In this document: in pieces, positions 17,793-25,831 of the stretch
Position numbering within the stretch: position 1 is the stretch's first letter
Layout of the letters: every line of letters starts with the position of its first letter
Source: Actinoallomurus iriomotensis
GTDB taxonomy: Bacteria > Actinomycetota > Actinomycetes > Streptosporangiales > Streptosporangiaceae
Length of the DNA: 64,000 nucleotides
Reading direction: 5' to 3'
Assembly (NCBI RefSeq): GCF_030269445.1
Contig: NZ_BSTJ01000004.1
Location: forward strand, 558,001 to 622,000
Program-made: the position numbers and the translations under genes
The notes under the pieces: generated by a model
What the model saw: only the letters and a program-made list of their open reading frames with translations
What the model was told of the DNA's origin: nothing
The model's database searches: none

Positions 17793-18086
17793 CGAACACG
17801 CCCGCTCACCGCGCGAGACCAGCCGCCCGCCGGAAGAGCTGCACCGTACCCGAACGCGTCCCCTCGCCGTGCGAGACCAGCCGCCCGCCGGAACGGCGGC
17901 ACCCTGCCCGAACAGGTCCCCTCGCCGCACGAAACGACCCGCCCGCCGGAACGGCCGCACCGTACCCGAACACGCCCGCTCACCGCACGAAACGAGCCGC
18001 CTGCCCGAAACGGCGGGGCCGTGCTCGGACGCGTCCCGCTCGCCGCGCAGGACGACCCGAGCGCCGGGACGGCGACGCGTCGTACC
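17793..18086. repeat. Five tandem 58-bp repeats downstream of lanC
   Basis: Units begin at 17793, 17851, 17909, 17967 and 18026 with lengths 58, 58, 58, 59 and about 61. Each starts CGAACRCG or similar, has a CGAGACCAGCCGCC-like centre and ends in GCACCGTACC-like bases. The second unit contains a perfect hairpin, CCGCCG-GAA-CGGCGG. Since 58 is not a multiple of three the reading frame rotates from unit to unit, so this is not a coding repeat. It lies directly after the minus-strand LanC stop and may act on transcript end formation or be a recombination scar. There are no unique spacers, so it is not a CRISPR array. Confidence 0.8.
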
Positions 18087-18095
18087 CGCTCACCG

Positions 18096-19385
18096 TCAGT
18101 TCAGCAGCAGGGCCGTGTCCCAGCCGGTGTTCGCGGGTCCGTCGTTCGCGTAACCGTGGAGCGCGAGCGCGATGCCGGCCGCGCCCTCCAGGAAGCCCGC
18201 GCGGTCGGGTGCGACCGCCGCGCCGGCTCCCGCGGCGTACCGGAAGCCGAACGGGGCTTCGGGGTCGAAGCAGCCGACGACCCGGCGGGCGAGCCCGTCG
18301 ACCGCATCGTGCAGGTCGTCGGCGCCGTCGTCGGCCGCCATCAGGCGCGTCATGTGCAGCATGCCCGCCCAGCCGTGGCACAGGCCGGCGTCGATCATGT
18401 CCCACTCGTCCCAGGGACGCGCGAGCGCGCGGCGCAGCACCGAGGCGGCCGTCTCCCGCCACGACGGGCGGTCCAGCGCGAGGCCGGCGAGCTGGAGCGC
18501 GCGGGCGATCCCGGGCGCGCCGTAGCACCAGCTGGGCCGGTCGGGCCGCGTCGATCCGTCCGGGCCGCGGAGCTGCCGGTGGAAGCCGACGACCGATGGC
18601 CACGAATCCTCGTGGAGCCACTCCAGCAGCCACGTGACGATCCGTTCGATCGCCGCCTCCTGGTCCGGCAGGCGCAGCCCGTCCCGGTGGGCGATGGCCA
18701 GCAGGGCCAGCGGACCCGCGACTCCGTGCGCCAGGCCGAGGTTGAAATGACCCTCTCCGTCGGGCCTGTTCCTCAGCGGAGCGTGGGGCACCCACCAGCC
18801 GGGCACGCGGGCGCCGTCGACCTCCACCGGCTCGGTGAGGGCGATGAGGTACCGCACCGCCGGCTCGGCGTGCCCGGTGCCGAGCAGCAGCCGGCCCAGG
18901 CCGGTGAGCCCCTGCACGACGTCGTACGCGGCGAAGGCGGTGCCGGGCCGGCCGGCGGTGATGCGGTCGATCTCCTCGCGGGCTCGTTCGTCCGCGGCGG
19001 CGCGGACCGCGGGTTCGGCGCGGCCGAGCAGGCTCGCGTAGTCGCCGGGTCGCTTCACCGCAGCGCGCGTGGCGAACACCACGGCGGGCAGGCCGGCGAA
19101 CAGGCTTCCCTGCCCGGGCATCGCGGCCTTCGCCCCCCGGGCCAGGTACGCGTGCGCGCTCGATCGGTCGCCCAGTTCGGCGTGCAGCAGCGCGATTCCG
19201 AGACATCCTTCGTTCAGCGCGGCCGGATGCCAGGTCGGGGGCGTCCTGCCGTCCGGGAACCGGTCGACCGCGCCTTCGGTGATCCGCGCGACGGCGGCCG
19301 GGTCGGCCAGCCGCCGCGCCACCTCCGCGACGATCTCCGCCGCCTCCGTCCGCACGGTGCCGGTGGTCACTCCGCCCGGCCTCAC
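18096..19385 (-). CDS. lanC: Lanthionine synthetase C-like cyclase (first copy)
   Basis: A 429-residue LanC-type enzyme that would add Cys thiols to dehydroalanine/dehydrobutyrine residues to form (methyl)lanthionine rings. The zinc ligands are present: Cys in PSWCYGAPG, and Cys-His in GLCHGWAGM. The catalytic His is in LAHGVAGPLA. The toroid of repeated helical GxxG hairpins runs through the whole protein. The start GTG 19385 overlaps the LanB stop (GTGA), so both are made from one message. A second LanC-like gene lies across the divergent promoter. Confidence 0.92.
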   Translation of the reverse strand: MRPGGVTTGTVRTEAAEIVAEVARRLADPAAVARITEGAVDRFPDGRTPPTWHPAALNEGCLGIALLHAELGDRSSAHAYLARGAKAAMPGQGSLFAGLPAVVFATRAAVKRPGDYASLLGRAEPAVRAAADERAREEIDRITAGRPGTAFAAYDVVQGLTGLGRLLLGTGHAEPAVRYLIALTEPVEVDGARVPGWWVPHAPLRNRPDGEGHFNLGLAHGVAGPLALLAIAHRDGLRLPDQEAAIERIVTWLLEWLHEDSWPSVVGFHRQLRGPDGSTRPDRPSWCYGAPGIARALQLAGLALDRPSWRETAASVLRRALARPWDEWDMIDAGLCHGWAGMLHMTRLMAADDGADDLHDAVDGLARRVVGCFDPEAPFGFRYAAGAGAAVAPDRAGFLEGAAGIALALHGYANDGPANTGWDTALLLN

Positions 19386-22354
19386 TTCGCGTGCCTGTCT
19401 CTGTCCCGCAGGGCCTGGAGCGCGCCCCGCGCGATGGCGTACGAGGCGCCCTCCGCCTCCGGGGCCGCGCCGACGAGCCGGTTGTGGTGCATGTGCAACA
19501 GCGCGGGAAGCGGCGGCCGGCGGTCCAGCGAACGGATCACTTGTCCGTACGCCGCCACGGCGGGCCGGCGGCGCGCCCAGATCTCGGCCAGGCGAGGATC
19601 GACGTTCCGCCCGTCGATGACCTCGATCGCGGTCCGGCGCATCGCCTGGAAGGCGGCGTGGTGCTCGCCCTTCGGGTAGGCGTTCAGGTACCAGTCCCGC
19701 CAGTCCGGGTCGCCGAAGCCGCGTACCAGGTCCACGTAGTTCGCCGCCGCGAGCAGTTCGGGCCGCAGGGGAAGGCGCAGGCGGAGCTGCTCGATCACGG
19801 CCTCGCTGTCCGCCTGGAAGGCCCGCTCGGCCGCCTCCAGCGCCTCGGGCCCGCCGTAGCGTTCGACCTCGGGCTCATAGGTGTCCAGCATGGTCGTCCG
19901 GGCGAGCCCGGCCCGGCACAGCTCGTCCGCCCAGTCGTGCACCAGCGGCAGGACCTCGGCGTTCAGGCGGTCCGGGCTGCCGTGGAACCGGAGCCGCAGG
20001 TGCGGTTCGGGATCGAAGTACCGGATGAAGAACCACCGGTCCACCGACGGCGGCAACGCCGCCCGCAACGCCGGCAGCCGCTGGCCGATCAGGTCGGCAT
20101 GCCGGTCGGCGGAGGCGTACAGCTTGACGAACAGCCACTCTCCGCCCGGCCGGTGCGCCGACGGGCGGCTCCGCACCGTCGCCGACGTACGGACGGGCGG
20201 CTCGGAGGGGCCCGTGCTCAACGTGACGACGACCTCGTTGGCGCGCCCGTTCGACCAGCCGGTGCCGAACCCCTCCCCGCCGGGCGACTCGACCAGCAGT
20301 GTGCTCGGGCGGCGGCTGAGCTCGTGGCGGAGGATCCGGCGGTGCAGCGGCGCGTCGAGGTCGAGCCCGATGCGGTGGTCGCCGTTCGTCATGAACACCT
20401 CGGTCGGCACGCGCCAGCGCTCGCGCCACGCGTCGAGGCGGCGTTGCCATTCCGCCTCGGTCAGCCCGGCGTCGATGAGGCCGACGGCCGGCCGCCAGGT
20501 GGCGGACGCCAGGATCGTACGGCCGTGCCGGACCCGGGGCAGGAACGGCAGCATCGCGTCGAGCTCTCCCCAGGTCCACGCGTTGCACGCCCGGTGACGG
20601 GCCTCGGTCACGTCGTAGAGGAACCGGGCGATCTCCGGGCCGACCCGGCTCACGACGAGCATGTGAACGGTCGTCGGAGCGATCTCGGTGTCACGGCTCA
20701 GCGAGTGCACGAACAGGCGCCCGTGCGCCGCGCCGACGACCAGATCGTCGAGGTCGATCACGGAGGGGTCGCCCGGGTCCGCGAACGTCCCGACCGGCAG
20801 GCTGTGGTCGGTCATCAGCGGCACCCGGGCCACGTTGGCGACCCGTGTCCAGTTCGCCTGGAAGGTGAGCTGCGGCCGGACGGTGCGGTCATCGTGCAGG
20901 ATCCGGGCGGTCTGGTCGCGGAGACCTTCGAGGAGGTAGGCGAAGCGGCCGCTCAGCGCGCCCGCGCGGCGCGACAGCGGCATCGTGGCCAGGGCGAGGC
21001 GGAAGTCGCCGTTCTCCAGCGCGGTCACCGACTCGGCCAGGAGGTGGGCCCCGATCTCCAGCGTCGACGGCAGGCGTCCGTCGTCGGCGCCGGAGAGGCG
21101 GTCGATCATCTCCGCGTCGAGTTCGACCTCGTGCGCGCCGTCCAGCAGCGCGCGCTGGGCGAGCTCGCCGAAGACCCGCTCGCGGTACCGGTTCGGCTCC
21201 GGCCGGGCGACATCGCGGGTCGACGTGCGGTAACCGGCCGGAGTGCCGATCCCCTTCTCCGGGTCCAGCAGTTCCTTCACCGGCACCAGCAGGCCGGTTC
21301 CGTACCTGTCCACGAAGTCGTCGTAGTAGGCGCGCATGTGCGGGGCCGCACGGTCGGGCGGGGTGACGCGAGTCAGGACCGCGGCGACGGACTCCAGCTC
21401 CTCGGCCACCGCCCGGGGAAGGGTGACATCGGCGTCGAGCCTCACGTCGACGTGAGGGGCGTGCTGCTTGTCACCGAGCCGCCGGGTGGTGCGGAGGACC
21501 GCGTTCCACGCCTCCAGCCCCTCGGCCATCGGGGTGACCGCGTAGGCGTCCAGCGCGGCGGCCGCCTCCTCCAGCCCGGTCCGCTCCCCCGCGGGAAGGC
21601 GGTCCAGAACGTGCCGCACGGGGTCCGCGTCGTCGGGCGGCATCAGCTCGGTGAGCAGCAGGTACCGCTCGACGAGCTGCAACAAGAGCCGCTCCACGGC
21701 CTCCGGCGACCCCTGGGGGAACGCCGCGCGCAGGTGCTCGGTCAGCTCGGTGAATCGCACCGGGCGGCGCGCCCGCTCGATCACCGCCTCGACCACGGGC
21801 GTGCGCCGCACGGACACCTCGAGCGCGGGTCCGTCGTCGCCCACGGGCAGGTGCGGCAGGACGAGCCGGTCACCGCGGATGAAGCAGAGGTTGTTGCGGA
21901 CCACGCGCAGCCGCCGTACGACCTCGGGCTTGCGTTCCCAGTCGCGCACCAGCGCGTGCAGCCAGCCGACGTCGGGCCGGGCGCTCTTCCGGTGGTCGCC
22001 GCCGAACTCCACCTTGGCCGCGTGGTCGAAGCGCGCCTCGGACACGCCGGCCATGACGCCGAAGGGCGTGGCACGGGTCGCCATGCGGAGCGCGTAGCGG
22101 GAGACCGAGATCACGGCACGCCGCAGCTTCTTGGGGTCGACCGGCCGCCCGGCCTCCAGCGCGTCGAGCGTGTGCGTCAGCGACGGGCTGGACACGGCGA
22201 TCGCCTCCCGGACCAGCGGGTCGGCGATCATCGAGCGGAGGTAACCGGCCGGGTCGTCGCCATCGCTGCGGGTCCGCGCCGCCGAGTCCGCCGGCAGCAC
22301 GCTCATCCGTACCAGCACGCGTTCGGCGGCCCTGAGTCTCGGCATATCTGTCAT
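19382..22354 (-). CDS. lanB: Class I lanthipeptide dehydratase, full length
   Basis: A 990-residue LanB. The large N-terminal glutamylation domain (about 1-690) would use glutamyl-tRNA to activate Ser/Thr of the precursor. The C-terminal SpaB-type elimination domain (about 710-985) includes WLFVKLYASADRHADL and WFFIRYFDPEPHLRLRFHG, both typical of that family. The size equals NisB-type enzymes, so this is a fused rather than split dehydratase. GGAGAG lies seven bases before ATG 22354. It is transcribed divergently from the precursor gene across a 206-base regulatory region and is coupled to the downstream LanC. Confidence 0.93.
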   Translation of the reverse strand: MTDMPRLRAAERVLVRMSVLPADSAARTRSDGDDPAGYLRSMIADPLVREAIAVSSPSLTHTLDALEAGRPVDPKKLRRAVISVSRYALRMATRATPFGVMAGVSEARFDHAAKVEFGGDHRKSARPDVGWLHALVRDWERKPEVVRRLRVVRNNLCFIRGDRLVLPHLPVGDDGPALEVSVRRTPVVEAVIERARRPVRFTELTEHLRAAFPQGSPEAVERLLLQLVERYLLLTELMPPDDADPVRHVLDRLPAGERTGLEEAAAALDAYAVTPMAEGLEAWNAVLRTTRRLGDKQHAPHVDVRLDADVTLPRAVAEELESVAAVLTRVTPPDRAAPHMRAYYDDFVDRYGTGLLVPVKELLDPEKGIGTPAGYRTSTRDVARPEPNRYRERVFGELAQRALLDGAHEVELDAEMIDRLSGADDGRLPSTLEIGAHLLAESVTALENGDFRLALATMPLSRRAGALSGRFAYLLEGLRDQTARILHDDRTVRPQLTFQANWTRVANVARVPLMTDHSLPVGTFADPGDPSVIDLDDLVVGAAHGRLFVHSLSRDTEIAPTTVHMLVVSRVGPEIARFLYDVTEARHRACNAWTWGELDAMLPFLPRVRHGRTILASATWRPAVGLIDAGLTEAEWQRRLDAWRERWRVPTEVFMTNGDHRIGLDLDAPLHRRILRHELSRRPSTLLVESPGGEGFGTGWSNGRANEVVVTLSTGPSEPPVRTSATVRSRPSAHRPGGEWLFVKLYASADRHADLIGQRLPALRAALPPSVDRWFFIRYFDPEPHLRLRFHGSPDRLNAEVLPLVHDWADELCRAGLARTTMLDTYEPEVERYGGPEALEAAERAFQADSEAVIEQLRLRLPLRPELLAAANYVDLVRGFGDPDWRDWYLNAYPKGEHHAAFQAMRRTAIEVIDGRNVDPRLAEIWARRRPAVAAYGQVIRSLDRRPPLPALLHMHHNRLVGAAPEAEGASYAIARGALQALRDRDRHAK

Positions 22355-22560
22355 GCAACATCTCTCCGTGCCCGCTGATTGAACTCGGATATCTGACCAG
22401 ATCCGTTAAGCGAATAGTCGCGATACCCGCCCCAGAAGGTACCAGCGCGATTAGGCGAAAAGGCGCGATTTCGCGACGTCAGCGATCGGTAAGCGAACCA
22501 TGGCAGACTCTCCGCGCGCCGCCGAACCTGCGGCGTTCTTCATTACAGAAGGGATTACAT
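22355..22560. promoter_or_regulatory. Divergent promoter region of the lanthipeptide cluster
   Basis: This AT-richer region separates lanB from the precursor gene. It carries three direct repeats TAAGCGAA/TAGGCGAA/TAAGCGAA at 22407, 22452 and 22490, and a GGCGCGATTTCGCGA dyad near 22460-22480. AAGGGA six bases before ATG 22561 is the ribosome site of the precursor. The repeats are candidates for a regulator site; no regulator gene is inside the cluster. Confidence 0.5.
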
Positions 22561-22779
22561 ATGCCCCCGGTCGCATCTCCGGATGTGGATGAGAGCATCT
22601 TCGACCTGGACATCGAATTGCTGATGGAATCGGACTCCGTCACGCCGATTCAGTCGTGCAGCGGCAGTGAGAACACCTGCGGCACGCAGGTGTCCTGGAG
22701 CGGTACCTGCACCGGGACGCAGGACTGCGGCACCTGCAGCCCCACGTACGGCGCCATGGCCCCCGGCATGTGCATTTGA
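22561..22779 (+). CDS. lanA: Class I lanthipeptide precursor peptide
   Basis: A 72-residue precursor. The leader contains FDLD at 14-17, matching the class I FNLD box that LanB and LanC recognise, within a run of acidic residues. The C-terminal half is rich in Ser, Thr, Gly and Cys, with six cysteines (33, 40, 50, 56, 59 and 71) and about fifteen Ser/Thr. The cysteines could form up to six rings. The end is GMCI, so the last Cys is not C-terminal and aminovinyl-cysteine is not expected. The core does not resemble nisin, gallidermin or planosporicin-type cores known to me. The leader cleavage site is unclear and no peptidase is encoded nearby. Confidence 0.9.
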   Translation: MPPVASPDVDESIFDLDIELLMESDSVTPIQSCSGSENTCGTQVSWSGTCTGTQDCGTCSPTYGAMAPGMCI

Positions 22780-23879
22780 TCGATCCCGCTCGGCGAGCCG
22801 CCGCCCGACGAATCGCAGGCGACGTGGCGGCTCGCCTTGCCCTGCGGGGAACGCATGACGGCACGGCACGGCCGGACCACGCCGGATGCGCGCAGCTCTA
22901 CGCGGCACTGCACGGGCTCGAGCCCGAGGCGGGCTGGGACGAGATCGGCCATCGGTTCCTGCGGAGCGGGCTCACGACGGCCGGACCGGCCGGGCTGTTC
23001 AACCGCGGCCTCGCCGGCCTCGGTGTGGCCGCCGCGCTCCTGAAAGGCGGGACCGGCCGCTACGGGAACCTCTTGGCGAAGGTGGACGGGGCGATCGCTC
23101 TGGTGGAGAACCATGACCTCATCGAGGGGGTCACGGGCGTCGGGGTCTATCTGCTGATGCGGCCGCTGCCGTCGAAACGGCAGGCCGTGGTCCGGTCGCT
23201 GGCGAAGGCCGCCGACGGCGACCCGCCGTTCCACGTGCCGCCGCACCGGGTCCCGCAGGCCTGGTCCCTGCCCCGTGGCTACGCCGACTGCGGCCTGGCC
23301 CATGGCGCCGCGGGCCCGCTGGCGCTCCTCGCCCTGCTCAGCGAGGAACACGCCGATGTTCCCGCCGGTACGATCGCGCGGATCGCGGACTGGCTGCGGG
23401 ACGCGGCGCACACCGACGAGTGGGGCATCGCGTGGCCCGCCGGCATCGCGGGCCGAGACCGGCTGCCGTCGCCGCGCCGGGCGTCGTGGTGCTACGGCGT
23501 CCCCGGGATCGCCCGCGCCCTCTGGCTCGCCGGGCGGGCCCTGGACGAGCCGGGCTACCAGGAACTCGCCCGTGAGGCGATGGCGGCGCTGCTCGACCAT
23601 CCGGAGGCCTGGGGCATCGGCGACTCGCCGAACCTCTGTCACGGGCTCGGCGGGTTGCTACTGGTCACGGCGGCCTTCGCGGTTGACGACCCGCGGTTCG
23701 CGGCGCCCGCGAGAGAACTGCTCGACCGGATCCTCGGCGCCTTCGACCCGGACCTGCCGCTCGGCTTCGACACCGACGGCCCGGGCCTGCTGACCGGGGC
23801 GGCGGGTGTCGCGCTGACGCTGCTGACGGTGACCGGGGACCGCCCGGATCCGGCCGCTCGCCCGTTCCTGGTGGCGTGA
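22770..23879 (+). CDS. Lanthionine synthetase C-like cyclase (second copy)
   Basis: A 369-residue LanC-like protein whose start (GTG 22770, or TTG 22776) lies inside the end of the precursor gene, so it is coupled to it. The zinc ligands are intact (ASWCYGVPG and NLCHGLGGL), as is the catalytic His in LAHGAAGPLA. It is shorter than the first LanC by about 60 residues, mostly at the N-terminus. Two intact cyclases in one class I cluster is unusual. They may share the rings between them, or this one may work on a different segment of the core. Confidence 0.88.
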   Translation: MHLIDPARRAAARRIAGDVAARLALRGTHDGTARPDHAGCAQLYAALHGLEPEAGWDEIGHRFLRSGLTTAGPAGLFNRGLAGLGVAAALLKGGTGRYGNLLAKVDGAIALVENHDLIEGVTGVGVYLLMRPLPSKRQAVVRSLAKAADGDPPFHVPPHRVPQAWSLPRGYADCGLAHGAAGPLALLALLSEEHADVPAGTIARIADWLRDAAHTDEWGIAWPAGIAGRDRLPSPRRASWCYGVPGIARALWLAGRALDEPGYQELAREAMAALLDHPEAWGIGDSPNLCHGLGGLLLVTAAFAVDDPRFAAPARELLDRILGAFDPDLPLGFDTDGPGLLTGAAGVALTLLTVTGDRPDPAARPFLVA

Positions 23880-25831
23880 TGGGACGGCATCGCGCCGGCG
23901 CGGCGCTCGAGGAGACCCGCGACGAGCTCTTCGGCTCCGGCATCCGCCTTGCCCTCGGCCAGCTCCGTCACGAGGGGGCCGGACTGCGGGTCGGCTTCTT
24001 CACGATGGCCCGTGAGCTCCCGCGGCTGCTGGCCGTCACGGTCCGGCTGGGGCGGACGGCCGCCCCCGGTGCGCTCGCCGCGATCGTGACCGCCGAACTC
24101 ATCGGGGGCGTCGCGACCGTCGTGACGCTGATGGCGACGTACCGTGTCCTCGTGCCGCTGATGGCCGGCGGCCCGTCCCGGGAGCGGCTGCTCGCCGCCG
24201 CGCCCGCGTTGATCGCAATCGCCCTGGCCGCCGGGACGGCCAGCGCCATGCGGGCGAGCAGCAAGGCCGCGGCGAGCCGCCTCGGCCCGCGCGCCGAACG
24301 CCTGGCGTACACGCGGCTGCTGGAGCGGGCCGCGAAGGTGGAACTCGCCGCCCTGGAGGACGCCGGCTTCCACAACCTGCTCGGGGCGGCCCGCCAGGGC
24401 ACCCGGGCGACCAGGGTCGTGATCACGAACGCGATCGCGCTCCTCACGGGCCTGACCAACCTGGTGGCCTCCGCCGGGGTGCTCACGGTGCTGCACCCGG
24501 TCCTCCTGCCGTTGCTCCTGGCGACGATCGCGCCGAAGGGCTGGAGCGCCGTACGGGCCGCGCGGGCGCGGTTCGCCTCGGCCAAGCGCTACATGGACCT
24601 GACACGTCAGCTCGAAGTCCTGGGCGACCTGCTCAGCAGCCCGAACACCGGCCCGGAGATCCGGGCGCACGGTGCGGCGCCGTACCTGCTCGCGCACTAC
24701 GACCGGTTGTCGTCGGTGGCCGAGGAGGAGCAGGAACGGCTGGGCCGGGCCGAGGCGCGCGGCGTCCTGGCCGGTGACGCGTTGTCGGGCCTGGCGAGCA
24801 TGGCGACCTACGCCGCCCTCGGCGCGCTCCTCCTCATGGGGACCGTCCCGCTCGCGGTGGCCGGAGCGGCGGTGATGGCCATCCGCACCGGCCGGACCAG
24901 CCTGATCGGCCTGATCATGTCGACCAACCAGATGTACGAGCAGGGGCTGTTCGTCCTCGAATGGGAACGGGCGTGCACGGAGGCGGAGGAGCGCGCCATG
25001 CACACCGGCGAGCTGCCGCTTCCGCCGGGGCCGGTGGAGATCCGCGCCCGGAACCTCAGCTTCGTCTATCCGCACAAGACGCGGCCCGCGCTGGACGGCG
25101 TCGACGTCGTGATCCGGCCGGGCGAGATCGTGGCGCTCGTCGGGGAGAACGGTTCGGGCAAGAGCACCCTGGCCAAGCTGCTCTCCGGCCTCTACCTGCC
25201 CAGCGGCGGGCAGGTGACCTGGGGCGGGACGCCCATCGAGCTGCTGGACCGGCAGAGCGTCTTCGAGCGGATCGCCCTGGCCGCCCAGGACTTCCCACGC
25301 TGGCCCTTCACCGCGCGCGTCAACCTGGCCATCGGGCGTACCGACCACGCCCGCGACCGCGACCGCCTGTGGTGGGCCGGGCTGGCCAGCGGCGCCGACA
25401 TGGTGGCCGCGTCGCTGCCCGACGGCTGGGAAACCCTGCTGGCCCGGGAGTTCATGGGGGGCACCGAGCTGTCCGGCGGCCAGTGGCAGCGCCTCGGCCT
25501 GGGCCGCGCGTGGTTCCGCGACGCGCCCGTTCTCGTCTTCGACGAGCCGACCTCCGCCCTCGATCCCCGGGCGGAGACGGAGATCTTCGCCAAGGTCGGA
25601 ACCCTGGCCGCGGACGGCCGGACGGTCATCCTCATCACGCACCGGCTGGCCTCCGTACGCCGTGTGGACCGGATCTACGTCCTGCGGCAGGGAAAGGTCA
25701 TCGAGCACGGCACGCACGAGAGCCTGATGGCCGACGACGGCACCTACGCCGAGATGTACCGGCTGCAGGCCGACCAGTACGTCGACACGCCGGCCTCCAC
25801 CGCCGACGATAAGAAGGAGTTCTCGCAGTGA
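23876..25831 (+). CDS. lanT: Lanthipeptide ABC exporter without peptidase domain
   Basis: A half-transporter of about 650 residues with its membrane domain (about 40-345) before the ATPase (about 375-620). Walker A is GENGSGKST (about 423-431), the ABC signature is LSGGQWQR (about 533) and Walker B is VLVFDEP (about 552). The N-terminal C39 peptidase seen in class II LanT proteins is absent, as expected for class I. The start is GTG 23876 or ATG 23879; both overlap the preceding stop. It likely exports the modified peptide. Leader removal must rely on a protease elsewhere. Confidence 0.87.
   Translation: MMGRHRAGAALEETRDELFGSGIRLALGQLRHEGAGLRVGFFTMARELPRLLAVTVRLGRTAAPGALAAIVTAELIGGVATVVTLMATYRVLVPLMAGGPSRERLLAAAPALIAIALAAGTASAMRASSKAAASRLGPRAERLAYTRLLERAAKVELAALEDAGFHNLLGAARQGTRATRVVITNAIALLTGLTNLVASAGVLTVLHPVLLPLLLATIAPKGWSAVRAARARFASAKRYMDLTRQLEVLGDLLSSPNTGPEIRAHGAAPYLLAHYDRLSSVAEEEQERLGRAEARGVLAGDALSGLASMATYAALGALLLMGTVPLAVAGAAVMAIRTGRTSLIGLIMSTNQMYEQGLFVLEWERACTEAEERAMHTGELPLPPGPVEIRARNLSFVYPHKTRPALDGVDVVIRPGEIVALVGENGSGKSTLAKLLSGLYLPSGGQVTWGGTPIELLDRQSVFERIALAAQDFPRWPFTARVNLAIGRTDHARDRDRLWWAGLASGADMVAASLPDGWETLLAREFMGGTELSGGQWQRLGLGRAWFRDAPVLVFDEPTSALDPRAETEIFAKVGTLAADGRTVILITHRLASVRRVDRIYVLRQGKVIEHGTHESLMADDGTYAEMYRLQADQYVDTPASTADDKKEFSQ

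Noticed and set aside
17793-18086. Possible CRISPR array
   Set aside because: Repeats are directly abutting with no unique spacers, are imperfect, and no cas gene is present.
17623-18153. A plus-strand open frame of 176 codons with a repeated Arg/Pro/Glu pattern
   Set aside because: It is produced by the 58-bp tandem repeats in GC-rich DNA. The 58-base period rotates the frame, there is no ribosome site, and the minus strand is equally open.
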